From contig NW_006920418.1 in NCBI RefSeq assembly GCF_000344685.1, positions 92,810 to 117,430 of the forward strand: a DNA stretch of 24,621 nt, given 5' to 3'. Shown one piece after another: positions 9,369 through 18,389 of this stretch (its first letter is position 1; every line of letters begins with the position of its first letter). Under the pieces are notes generated by a model, which worked only from the letters and a program-made list of their open reading frames with translations, ran no database searches and had not been told where the DNA came from. The position numbers were made by a program, and so were the translations under genes. The stretch comes from Gloeophyllum trabeum ATCC 11539. Lineage: Eukaryota > Basidiomycota > Agaricomycetes > Gloeophyllales > Gloeophyllaceae.

Positions 9369-10615
9369 GGTGTTGTCGTCTAATGGGAGAAGCTCAGTAA
9401 AAGGTATTCTGGGAGACAGAGAGCTCCGTTAGTCTTACTCACCGCAGTTACTATACAGTCAGATAACACGTAAGACGTTAATGGCAGAGATAGGTGATCT
9501 AGGAGCGTCCGGGAATGTCATGTCAGCCAGCTGAATAGTGCCATGCCAGCATGGCGGTAAGGCGTACCCAAGGCGAGCACGTTCCACAACCTGAGACGTT
9601 CAATGATTTTGAGCTGAATTATACACGACGCGGGCCTATATAAGCGCCGTGCGGTGCAGTGAGGACCCGCATGAATTAGTAGGCGCAGCATACCTGTTCC
9701 TGTGGCGCTGACAGTCCCGAGCAGGAATACAAAACATAATGTACCTGAATTATCTTATCCCAGTGTGATCATGAGGTCGGCGGGACATTATCAAGCATTT
9801 CTCGGAGGATAGCCGCCCCGTAAATTCGACCAATACGGAAAAGATAATGGAGCCGAATTTGCTGATGTATTGTCTGTAGCTGCAGCTCCAGGGAGACACG
9901 TCGTGTAGGTGCATCCCAGCAATGGCGCCCTCACGATTGCCGCAGACGTTCCGACGATATTCTCCAGTAACTATCGCGACCACGACGTTAGTACACGTTA
10001 GTATATGTAGCTGCCGAGCAATGCACTAGTTACAGAAGCGTGTATTTGCTCCCAAGTTGTTCCGTACGCACCATATGATTCATGGAACGCCAATCGTGCG
10101 AAGGTTAGTCTAGTCGATACCCAATGCACATGCCCGCGAGGTGAGCAACATCCTACATGGCTCGTATACTGCATGTCAATTGGTTTCAGAAGTGATAGCG
10201 CAGGATGAAAGAGTACGCTGAAGCCACCGACTTGCCGTTGCCGTCTGATGGTTAGAACTTAGAGTGCTCAATACCCACAACAGCAGGGATCGCGAAGACG
10301 CCGATGCTCCCACGACATCCCGGAGATTGGTGTAGCGGTAACATCTGTTAGCATTGGCATCGTCTCGGCACTGTCCGAACCAATCACTCTCAGACTTCGG
10401 ATCCCAGACCTATATCATTTGCCTAGGTAATTCCTTACCGAAAATGTGTGATATAAGTTTGAGCGACAGGTAGTACGCTAAGATACTCCGATTAGTGGTC
10501 CGAATGCATTTGTCCGGTGCAAAGGAAAACGGGTCATAGAATCCGCGCGAAGCTGCTATGCCGCTTCCAGTCTATCCGACGAGGCAAATTATAGAGGTCA
10601 TAAAATGGAAGCTCA
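9369..10615. other. Gene-poor stretch
   Basis: Apart from the TATA element at 9636 I see no gene. A tRNA A-box-like TGGTGTAGCGG occurs near 10329 with a weak B-box-like match about 60 bases on, but no closing acceptor stem (see rejected items). Confidence 0.4.
9636..9643 (-). promoter_or_regulatory. TATA box, probably of the six-cysteine protein gene
   Basis: TTATATAG on the minus strand (CTATATAA on the plus strand) in a GC-rich setting, 268 bp before the ATG at 9368. The motif is nearly symmetrical, so it could serve the opposite strand, but no gene follows there. Confidence 0.4.
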
Positions 10616-12178
10616 TCAGAGGGTCCTTAAGTTACGCCCCACCTTCACCTTAGAGCTCTTGGCAACCGGAGTCGCGATAGCTGCCAATGAGCCATCGACA
10701 GCAGTCACACTTGTTGGTACAGAACCCATGGCGCTCTGCAGCGCCTGACCAAGCGTGACAGGGACCATACTCCCGGAAACAGCCACTACGCCAGTGGGCG
10801 CAAGTGCCATCGATACACCAGAGCCGACGAGGGGGGCAATGATGGTCTCCAACTGGCCCGGGGCGAGAGTCACTACGATCGTCTCGGCCGCACTTGTCGG
10901 AGTTGCGATGGCAGAGGTAGCATTCGCTGCGTCGGTGGAAAGAAGTGTGGTTGGAGCGAGCGTATCAGTGGCGGTCAAGCCACCAGTTGTGTCAGTCGGG
11001 TCAGCACTGGTGCTGTCTGTGGCAGTATCGGTAGGGTCTGCAGAACCGTCGTCTATGGTAGTATCGGTAGGCTCCGCAGACCCGTCGTCTGTGGTAGTAT
11101 CGGTAGGCTCCGCAGACCCGTCGTCGGTGCTGGTACCCGTGGGCTCAGCGGTCCCGTCAGTGGCATTCCCCGTGCTATTTGTAGAAAGACCAGACGTATC
11201 GGTGGGGTCGGCCTGGATCGCGGTCGTGACAGGGGTGGGGAGACCGTTCTGGCCAATGATGGTGAGGATGGTCTCAATTATCCCTCCGACGTCTATACCC
11301 GAAGAGGCTGTGCGATTGCCTTAGTATTTCTCGAATAGACTAATTCGGAGAGTATACTCACTGGTAGGCTCAACATCGGTTGGGGCGGGAGTGGCAGTTA
11401 TCTCGCGACCTTTCGTGGTCGTCGCATCCGTGGGTTCGGCTGAGGTGCCTGGGGCAGTCACTGTCTCCTGCTGGTTCCCTCCTCGAGCGGATGACGTAGC
11501 GGTCTCCACGATAGAGGAGGTCGTGTCTATGCTGAGCGTCTGGCCAGAGGACTCGGTAACCGACGTCGCTTTAGCGGACTCGACAGAGGTCGTTGCTGTG
11601 CCAGCGGATACGAGACTGGACGCGCTGTCACTGATCGTAGCACCAGTAGCTGAAGAGACGACGGTCTTGAATCCAGATGATATTGCAACGCTGGTTTGGG
11701 ATGAAGCAGTGGCTTCTGAAGATGCAGACGTCTCGGATATGGATGCCGAGGTTGTCACTTCAGATGCGGACGTTTCGACGGGGGAGGACGACTTTGCTGA
11801 AGATGCCGACGATGTGACCACAGACGCAGATGATTTAACAGCAGACGCGGACGATTTGACAGCAGACGCGGATGATTTGACAGCAGACGCGGATGATTTG
11901 ACAGCAGACGCGAAGGTCTTAACCACTGACGCGGATGTTTTTACAACTGAATGAGTGGCCACCGGGGTCGTCTGCTGAATAGACACTTTTGTAGCTGTTG
12001 CTTTGGGTGTCGTCGCCTTGGGCGGCGTAACCTTAGGGGTTACTTTGGGAGGTGAGACCTTTGGGGGAGCTTTAGGCGCCGAAGGAGCTTTGGGAGCATG
12101 CGGAACTCCTATGTGTAAAGGCGCAGCGAAGGCTGGGGCAGCGGCGAGGGCAAGCGTAAATGCGACAGCGACACGCAT
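10616..12178 (-). CDS. Secreted mucin-like Ser/Thr/Ala-rich repeat protein
   Basis: Model: exons 12178-11362 and 11307-10616, intron of 54 bp with GTGAGT donor, a TACTAAG branch site and CACAG acceptor, giving 502 residues. An acceptor 12 bp earlier (AAG at 11320) also keeps frame. Residues 1-18 are a signal peptide (MRVAVAFTLALAAAPAFA). Then come a Lys/Pro/Ala-rich stretch (19-65), seven tandem 7-residue units of type AVKSSAS (78-126), a Ser/Thr-rich region, four 12-residue units of type EPTDTTTDDGSA (327-374) and a repeat-free hydrophobic C-terminal part (about 388-492) ending basic. I see no cysteine and no GPI-type hydrophobic tail. The layout fits an O-glycosylated cell-wall or extracellular-matrix protein. 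The conserved-looking C-terminus may be the functional module; I do not recognise it. Confidence 0.8.
11003..11146 (-). repeat. Four tandem 36-bp coding repeats
   Basis: Encodes residues 327-374 of the mucin-like protein, four units of EPTDTTTDDGSA type. The two middle units are nearly identical in DNA, so recent copying or conversion is likely and length variation between strains is expected. Confidence 0.8.
11801..11947 (-). repeat. Seven tandem 21-bp coding repeats
   Basis: Encodes residues 78-126 of the mucin-like protein as seven AVKSSAS-type heptads. The central units are nearly identical at the DNA level (gcagacgcggatgatttgac on the plus strand). Confidence 0.8.
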
Positions 12179-12329
12179 GATTGGTTATTCTATGCGGCAT
12201 GGTATTAGTAAATGAATTGGTTCAGCTCATGAACACTTGCCTATGGCGTGATTAAAGTGCGTTGCACGAAGTGTAAAGAATGGGATAGAAAGAGAACGAA
12301 TAGGCTGTCGTGAGCAATGCGACCTCAGT

Positions 12330-12893
12330 ATGGAACATTTGCACAATACAGTTTGGAATACGCACTGTCCGGCACCAGGAGATGTCAGGGAAATCGAAGT
12401 AAAAGTCCCTGTATCTACTTTACGTCCAGTCGAGTCCTTTATATTCTGTCGTGAAACACGACTAGTGCCATCAAGGCTCTCGGTGTCTCCGGCATGTACT
12501 ACCGTCGGGAGCAGACTTGATGACGAGCCAGACTACGAGGGTTACGACGTCGTGATTATGGGCATAATAGATCATGCCCCGAGAGATGTACGATGGCATG
12601 GTGTGAGCATTATCCATGCCGACGACTACATCCCCGGCCGGTGTTCACCATTGAGAGCTGACAATGATGCTGGTTCCACAATCATGTTAGTGGCAAGCGG
12701 GCTAGATCTGGCCTGTGTAGGCGACGATGCTATTTTTCCGCTGTGTATAAATAGGATCGTCCCGCCGACTGTGAATGTTCATGGGAAACATGCTAGGACC
12801 ACTACCACCGGACGTACGAGCGAAAGACTACAACAGAGCCGACTCAAAGCCAGACAACCTTGCCTTGTTGAAACCTACCACATTCTGTTGTAA
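12330..12893 (+). CDS. Hypothetical protein, 187 residues
   Basis: Uninterrupted frame from ATG at 12330 to TAA at 12891-12893. I do not recognise it. The protein is acidic in the middle (DDEPDYEGYDVVIMGIIDH, about 64-82) and basic near the end, has six cysteines without pattern, and has no signal peptide or clear membrane helix. A frame this long is unlikely by chance in DNA of this composition, and no opposing frame of similar length covers it. However there is no obvious TATA box and codon use is not clearly gene-like. It is divergent from the mucin-like gene with 151 bp between starts, so a shared promoter is possible. Could be an orphan gene, an exon of a longer gene or a chance frame. 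Confidence 0.3.
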   Translation: MEHLHNTVWNTHCPAPGDVREIEVKVPVSTLRPVESFIFCRETRLVPSRLSVSPACTTVGSRLDDEPDYEGYDVVIMGIIDHAPRDVRWHGVSIIHADDYIPGRCSPLRADNDAGSTIMLVASGLDLACVGDDAIFPLCINRIVPPTVNVHGKHARTTTTGRTSERLQQSRLKARQPCLVETYHILL

Positions 12894-13311
12894 AGCTTTT
12901 GCAAAGTAGTTAGTGACGACGCCATGCAATACCGGTCGAACTGCGAGGTGTATTCTGGGATGTAAGTACAGCTTCCGGCCTGCCCTTACCTGCTCTCAAC
13001 CATCTCAGGGAATATACTCATCAAGGAGTTAGGTAAGGGCGATGCGCCTGCCAGAGTGAGACGAGAGATCACTGTTCGATGTGGCGCCTAAAGATTGATG
13101 TGATGGGGTGGGACCTCGGCCGCCGGCAAGTCTCGCCGGTCTCGCCGGAGGGACTCTCCGGACCCATGATGGTACCCTCACCGGAAGGAGCAAGAGCATA
13201 TCCCGATACGACTATCCTCAGGCTCACACTGAGAATAACCATGCACGTGAACTTGAAGGGGATACTGCCCCAAGGCTCCAAGCACAAGTAGTACGCCCGA
13301 GGCTGCCCTCT
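12894..13311. other. Region upstream of the kinase-like gene
   Basis: Contains two short overlapping plus-strand frames (13079-13291 and the open extension of the kinase frame back to 13108) but no convincing first exon and no clear TATA box. An extra upstream exon of the kinase-like gene cannot be excluded. Confidence 0.35.
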
Positions 13312-14600
13312 ATGTCCGCGACTAGCGCCGTCTGCGTCTCCAGGGTCTCTATCTCTTTTGATGATGAAGATTACTGGAGGCCGAGACATCTCGAGATGTC
13401 AGCGGGCAATAAAGTGTCTACGAGCACGACGGTAATGGCAATACAGACGTCTCGCCAAATAGGCCGCACAAGCCACGCAAATACTTACCGTGGGCAAGCA
13501 GTAGGAACACAGACCTCGCTCGTGCTCAAGATCGCGCACAGGCCTCTGGCCCTTGAAGAGCTGCGGAAGGAGGCAGATCTGTACGAGGATCAGCTTGCCA
13601 GTCTTCAGGGCACTGTGATCCCAGTCTTCCACGGGTTCTACGAGGCGACGTACCAAAACACTCTGATCCGATGTCTGATTTTGGAAGATTGTGGCGACCC
13701 TCCTGACGTTTATTTCCCAAACCTACCTATGATCACGAGGTCGGCCTGCCGAGTAGCCGTTTTCCTGCGATAATACGGAGCTCATTTTCAGTGTAACAGA
13801 CTGACCATCCTACGCCACCTGCAAGACATACACCGCTGCGGCATTATACACAAAAGCGTTGCCGAACGCAATGTTGTACTGCGCGACGGAGACGTACGCA
13901 TCATCGATTTTGGTAACGTGGCCACGCACAGGGGCAGATGTTCGATGAAGATAGAAAAGCGACGGTCAACTCTTAGCTTCACCAAAGCCGATTGCGAGGA
14001 CATCTATAAATACTGCTGCGACTTCAAAATATGGACGGGTGTGTTGCGTTGTTCAGCTTCCACAGCATATTAACGCTTCCCTTAGGGTATGTAACCGTGG
14101 GCATATATCCCTACCCTTCGCGTGGCTTGCCCCCGCAGGAAGTCCTTGACAAGGTTATTCCCAGGCGACACATCTACTTCGACAATGAGGACCAGAAAGG
14201 CATGCTATTCGGTTGCCTGTGCCAGTTGAAGGCAGACCTGGACAAGGGCCTTGAATCTGAAGACATTCAACTGGACATAGTATTTATAGCAGGGCGACCC
14301 TTTCCCTCGGCGTCGGAGTACCCACCTCAAGAATGCATCGATTCTTTGGTGTTTTGGTGTGGCTCCAACGCATACGCGGGTACCCCTCAGCAGCTGGAGA
14401 GTGTAGCGCACATCTTGCGCCAAGCAAAGCGTTACTTATCGAGCGGCTCGGTGCCGGAGGAAGAGGTGATGGGCAAAATCTGTGAGGCTCTGGACTTCGA
14501 GAACCGCGACCGCATACTAGGCGATACAGGCTTGTTTTCACACTGGGACTCTTGGCCCTCTGGAAGCCCAAAGGTGTTGCGTTGTTGTCTTTGGCTGTGA
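13312..14600 (+). CDS. Protein-kinase-like protein lacking the catalytic Asp (probable pseudokinase)
   Basis: Model: exons 13312-13739, 13800-14038 and 14086-14600, introns of 60 and 47 bp, 393 residues. It resembles a large basidiomycete family of kinase-like proteins: FDDEDYWRPR (16-25), LVLKIAH with the ATP-site Lys K73, LRKEADLYEDQL (84-95, helix C Glu), then IHRCGIIHKSVAERNVVL (153-170) and IIDFGNV (177-183, DFG present). The catalytic loop reads H160-K-S162 where kinases have H-x-D; N167 is kept. Loss of the Asp predicts little or no phosphotransfer but possible ATP binding or a scaffold role. The C-terminal part (220-393) follows the family pattern IWTG-GYVTV but I cannot name a domain. 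First donor GTCGGC is weak; the joins keep family-like sequence in frame. A broken relative at 23081-23520 still has HED. The start is uncertain. Confidence 0.7.
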
Positions 14601-14849
14601 TTTCCTTCGTTGAGAAGCCGTGTATATAAGTTCTGTATTCCAAAACTCATCTGGCGAATTTCCCATCGGTACATCATTGCTCTCGCTGTCTTGTAGAAGT
14701 TCAAACACTAGTTAGGTAGTACATCTTGCCGGTTGTTCAGACTGCCGGTGCAGCACGAAAGTAGGTAGGGTGTCAGTCCGTCCGTGGTTTCTCTTCCGCT
14801 GGCGTGGAAGCTACTCTCCGAGTAGTCTTCGAGACCTATCCCGCAGCGT
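14601..14849. other. Spacer between convergent genes
   Basis: 3' flanks of the kinase-like gene and the 71-residue secreted protein gene. A TATATAAG at about 14621-14628 has no gene behind it. Nothing else seen. Confidence 0.4.
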
Positions 14850-15065
14850 TCATGCTAAGTCTACCGTCACGCCTCCGTCTGGAATTTCCATCCCCGCTTG
14901 GTCAATCCCCGTAGGCGCCTCTGCATACGGTCCGTCGAGCGCATCTGGTGCACTCAAAGCTTGCCCTACAGGTGCGTCCTGCGCTCCAGGGGAAATCGCC
15001 GGCAACCCAAGTACTACGGCTGGGGTAGCAGCGAGCATAACTGCAAGCAGGGTTAGAAAACGCAT
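14850..15065 (-). CDS. Small secreted protein without cysteine (71 residues)
   Basis: ATG at 15065-15063, stop TGA at 14852-14850, no intron. Residues 1-20 (MRFLTLLAVMLAATPAVVLG) form a strong signal peptide with a basic start and a hydrophobic core. The mature part of about 51 residues is Pro/Ala/Gly/Asp-rich and acidic, holds no cysteine and no repeat, and ends VTVDLA. It has no CaaX box, so it is not a mushroom pheromone precursor. A TATA-like CTATAATTTG lies about 100 bp upstream. Function unknown; it is one of several secreted-protein genes on the minus strand of this island. Confidence 0.6.
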   Translation of the reverse strand: MRFLTLLAVMLAATPAVVLGLPAISPGAQDAPVGQALSAPDALDGPYAEAPTGIDQAGMEIPDGGVTVDLA

Positions 15066-15703
15066 AGCCTAGCGGGCTCGTGAGCTCGGGCTGCCCACGC
15101 CAGGAGAGAATTACGCACTTGCGTAGGGAGATGCGGGATTCGGGTGGAAGGGAGTCAAATTATAGATGACAGGTGGACTGCTATGAGAAAGAGGCCGTCA
15201 CAATCTAGAGAACGACGAGAACGAAAGACCTACTACCCAGCACCGTCGAGACAGATGCGAGCATGTGAATTGAGAAGTACACTGTCTGCCAGGTATTTTA
15301 GACCTTCATCGCTGGATATAAGCTAATTTTGCTGTCTTCCTAAGTAGCTTGATGAGGACCCTTGCCTGCGGGATCAACATACTAGTAGAACTGACAGATC
15401 CCCGACTCCCACGGTAGTTGGGAGGAGGGTTCTGTCGGGAAGAAATGGTCGCTCCACCATACAACTCGCTCTCGCCGTGAGAACCTCATGTAAGCAACGT
15501 CCCGACCGGACCGACGCCACTTTCGTTTCGAACTTGAAGACAACTGCCCACACACACCTGACGTGAAAGGTCAAAGTGATGCAGTGCATAGCATTCGATA
15601 AAAGGATGCATTGCCACAAGTGAGGCTGACAAATGAGACTAGTATCTCTGAGTGGGGACTGGGAGGAAGCCCCTTTAAATACTGATGTAGATATAAGACA
15701 GGA
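15066..15703. other. Promoter of the 71-residue protein gene and featureless DNA
   Basis: TATA-like element near 15160-15170 for the minus-strand gene. Beyond it I see no gene; frames up to 81 codons look random. Confidence 0.4.
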
Positions 15704-16016
15704 CTATATCAATACTGTGTATGTGTCCATACGCGTCAAGACTGGCATTCCGCAACTTGACCAGACACTAGTACTGGAATACTTGATGGTTTCTGACTGG
15801 AGTCGGGGATTGGCGCTTGCGCCGCTACGATGGGATATGTAACAGATCATGTTGCACATCCATCCCTCAGCGTTGCAGATGGAAGAAGCGTCAACAGCGA
15901 TATCGTCTGCATTGTTACAGTTCGCGCACAACGTCTCTCCACTGGGGCCTGTCGGTGCTAGACGTGGTTATTTATGGTTTTTGTACTGAGCGATGCCTAC
16001 CTTTGCTACCTTCCAT
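15704..16016 (-). CDS. Candidate small cysteine-rich protein with a 16-nt first exon
   Basis: Tentative model: exons 16016-16001 and 15948-15704 with a 52-bp intron (GTAGGC...CGACAG), 86 residues starting MEGSKGPSGETLCANCNN. The second exon has clustered cysteines: C-A-N-C, then SSICNAEGWMCNMIC. No signal peptide is present, unlike the other small proteins here. Two TATA-like TATAATC elements lie just upstream of the ATG, near 16020-16045. The join keeps frame, but that has a one-in-three chance. The second exon may instead belong to an unseen first exon that carries a signal peptide. Confidence 0.25.
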
Positions 16017-16951
16017 CGCGATTAGTAGTGATTATACCAAGATTATACTGTACCGATACGCAATGGCTTACGTAATTTATTGTGGGAATGTGGCAGGTCA
16101 AGCAACGTCTCCGTCGGGACAAGGGACACATGCAACGCAACCTGCAGTTGCGCGTGCTAAGGTAAGGGTAATGCAGTGTTGATACACTCCTCAGATAGAG
16201 CTGAGGCTCAAATCGCTGAGAGAAGACTCAGAAGAAGCTTTAAGAGGGTTTTCACAGCACCTGCGAACAAATTCCTTCTTTTTTTTACCATTTAGCGCGG
16301 ATTAGGCTCCGGGGGCACCAAGCAACGAGGTGTCCGGGACACGGGACAAATATCAAAATAGGCAACGGCGACGGACCTCTCGGGACACGGGACGTTGCCT
16401 AAGGTCGTATCGGTACAGTATTTATATGCACAGTGGTGAGATCCACCACATCTACGATCACACTCACATAGAGGAGCTCAATCCAAACCTTTCATAGGTA
16501 GAATGCACACAAACTTGCGCGAGCCTTCTCCAATTGCTCTACAACGCCACAATCTCTTACGAAGGTGACATCGTGTCGCCGGGCTCCTTTGACATCGTAG
16601 AACAATCCGTCCGCGAATCAACGAAAATCGCCACCATAGAACGGCAACGAGCGGCGGGTGCGAGTCGTCTCATCCAGATGGCACGGACAGCAGGGACTCG
16701 GAGTCAGAGCGGGAACCGTACTCCCGTCACCCAGAGAAGAGCGCAGCTCGCGAGGGTGGTGTGTCTTCAAACCGCCCTGGCTGGCTGCGCTCTTCCCTTC
16801 CGGTGGATACATACGCACGTCGTGCAAGCTAATCCGGCGAGCTCTTGTCTGCGGGGAAAGGTATAACAATGCTATGCCTCTGGGAACCCGAGTGATGACC
16901 GGTTGGAGAAGGGAAGTTGAACGAGAACAACCTACTAGTATCCAGTAAATA
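16017..16951. other. Region with a promoter-like block but no supported gene
   Basis: Holds the repeat-rich promoter-like block at 16329-16426. Plus-strand frames after it (16504 onward, and 16534-16866 or 16658-16948) lack a convincing start, content or splice structure. Confidence 0.35.
16329..16426 (+). promoter_or_regulatory. Promoter-like block: palindrome, paired 12-bp repeats, inverted repeat and TATA box
   Basis: A palindrome GTGTCCGGGACAC opens the block. GGGACACGGGAC occurs twice (16336-16347 and 16382-16393). AGGCAACG (16360) and CGTTGCCT (16393) form an inverted repeat around the interval. TATTTATA follows at 16419-16426. An ATG stands 78 bp after the TATA box at 16504 but its frame closes after 21 codons. 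The transcript may be spliced, non-coding or decayed. Confidence 0.35.
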
Positions 16952-17240
16952 GAGAGTATCTGCAGGAGGCGAAGTCAACTTTAGCTACCTGATCTGACAC
17001 GAGATCTTAGGCGAAGTGAAAACAGCACTGGTGCGCGTCGGAGCCATTCGCGGAAAAAGCTGGAGATGCATTGGAAACTTTGACACAGCATATTACCCTA
17101 TATGTAGGGTATACACCCAATGCGAACGGTAGGTGGTGCTGAATATCATATTTTTGGTGTTTGTGGTGCATTCGCATTATCCGAAGTGGGCTGTCTGCTA
17201 AGCGGAAAAAGTGTCCACTTCGCCTCCTGCAAATACTCTC
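16952..17240. mobile_element. 289-bp foldback MITE with TA flanks
   Basis: The ends are inverted repeats: GAGAGTATCTGCAGGAGGCG at 16952 and, on the other strand, GAGAGTATTTGCAGGAGGCG from 17240, extending through AAGT (23 of 24 bases match). TA stands on both sides (16950-16951 and 17241-17242), as expected for Tc1/mariner-type insertion. Inner inverted pairs (CAGCAC with GTGCTG, GCATTGG with CCAATGC) and a central palindrome TACCCTATATGTAGGGTA near 17094-17111 make the whole unit fold back. No coding capacity. No transposase source is in the window. Confidence 0.8.
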
Positions 17241-17242
17241 TA

Positions 17243-17955
17243 ATAAAGCATAGGCTAAACTCGGTAATGAATATCAAACTTTGTCGCGAGTTCTATTTAT
17301 GGGTTCCGACATAGATGAAAGGTTCAGCTTCAGGTGTGATGCCGATACGTACCCGAAAAGCTGCGTATATTTGGCACGGGCAGACATCTCGGGCGGAAAT
17401 GCGATGTCAGTTTCTTATGCAAGGTACTCTATGTAGAGACTCCCACTCAACTCTGCCACAAGGGGCCACTCACATAATTGCCGCAGGCAGACGACAGAGA
17501 AGACTGAGAGAAGAACACATCGCTAGTGCCCAACTTACCACGCACAGCAAAGGCTCTAGAAGACCGCCGCAATCTGCGTGACTTGAAGTCGGGCTGCAGG
17601 CACAGCCAAAAGGGCTGAAGACAGACAGTGCTCATCCGGCAGAACGGTGAGTCGTGAGGTTTATATCCCGGACCATACAGCTGCTTGCGATGCTCGTTGC
17701 CCGCAGAGGACTGAGCGGAACGGTAAATGTGGAAAAAAATCCATTTTATGTTCGGAGAGCGATATAATTACAAGGATTGGGTCGTGCGTATGGAAGAAGC
17801 AGTAGTAACTATCTTTACAGTCGAAGCAGCATCAGGGATTTTTTGAACTGTTGTACAAAGGGCGACGCGGCTCTGTTGAATGTGTGCTCCGCCGTTATTC
17901 AGCAACTAGAAGGGGATAAATTAGTTAAATAGCCGCGTGGGTGGGCTAACAAAAC
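17243..17955. other. Region between the MITE and the seven-cysteine protein gene
   Basis: No supported gene. A GATATAAAC element on the minus strand near 17660 precedes an ATG at 17635 by only about 25 bp, and the frame behind it (62 codons) is unconvincing. The right end is the 3' flank of the gene at 17956-18303. Confidence 0.35.
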
Positions 17956-18303
17956 TTACGGGCAGCTAGAACGATCGAGAAATAGGAATTGATAAAGTTA
18001 GCGGAAGCTAGGCGCATTGTGCATGATCACTCACGGTTCGCAGTAACTGCAACAACGAATTATCAGTACGCAGAAACAAGAAAATCATACCATAGGACTG
18101 ACCTGGAGTAGGGAGGGCAGCAGTTGCCGGAACCGCTCCCATCGCACTGGTTCTCTCCTCTAAAATCCACGCTCGGGTTAGCGACAGATAGCACACATCA
18201 GTCTGGACAGTACTGACGCTTCATCCGGGCAGCACTGGCTGTTCACTCCTATGGCAAGGACGGCTACGGCAAAGGCGGCAGTTAAAATACGGGCGGTGAA
18301 CAT
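17956..18303 (-). CDS. Small secreted cysteine-rich protein, four exons (54 residues)
   Basis: Model: exons 18303-18218, 18159-18103, 18046-18035 and 17965-17956, introns of 58, 56 and 69 bp. Donors are GTCAGT, GTCAGT and GTGAGT; introns 1 and 3 carry CGCTAAC branch sites. Residues 1-22 (MFTARILTAAFAVAVLAIGV plus NS) are a signal peptide. The mature 32 residues have seven cysteines: C24 C25, C34, C42 C43, C50, C53, in CCPDEAGENQC, GSGNCCPPYSSYC and EPCP. The CC-C-CC-C spacing resembles compact disulfide-rich peptides, but I know no matching family. If intron 3 is retained, the protein ends YCEP after a TGA and has six cysteines. A perfect TATAAAAGG stands 78 bp upstream of the ATG. The 12-nt third exon and the total length keep this gene out of ordinary ORF scans. 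Function unknown; secretion is inferred. Confidence 0.7.
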
Positions 18304-18380
18304 CTTCGATGAGCTTGTTTGAGTATGAGTAGTAGTGGAGGATATCTTTTCACTGACAACTTCAAGTGCTGGATGGTCGC

Positions 18381-18389
18381 CCTTTTATA
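18381..18389 (-). promoter_or_regulatory. TATA box of the seven-cysteine protein gene
   Basis: TATAAAAGG on the minus strand, 78 bp before the ATG at 18303. This is the strongest core promoter in the window and suggests high or tightly regulated expression. Confidence 0.75.

Noticed and set aside
9750..9983. Minus-strand frame of 77 codons with scattered cysteines
   Set aside because: No signal peptide, no promoter and no consistent splice signals.
10320..10412. tRNA-like A box (TGGTGTAGCGG) and weak B box (GACTTCGGATCC)
   Set aside because: The flanks do not form an acceptor stem and no anticodon stem-loop closes. At best a decayed tRNA fragment.
11391..11954. Plus-strand frame of 187 codons rich in Asp/Ala/Val
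   Set aside because: It is the antisense of the Ser/Ala repeat exon of the mucin-like gene; the repeats alone keep it open.
17447..17635. Minus-strand Cys-containing frame behind a TATA-like element
   Set aside because: The ATG is only about 25 bp from the TATA box, there is no signal peptide, and the only intron options are about 35 bp or lack a branch site.
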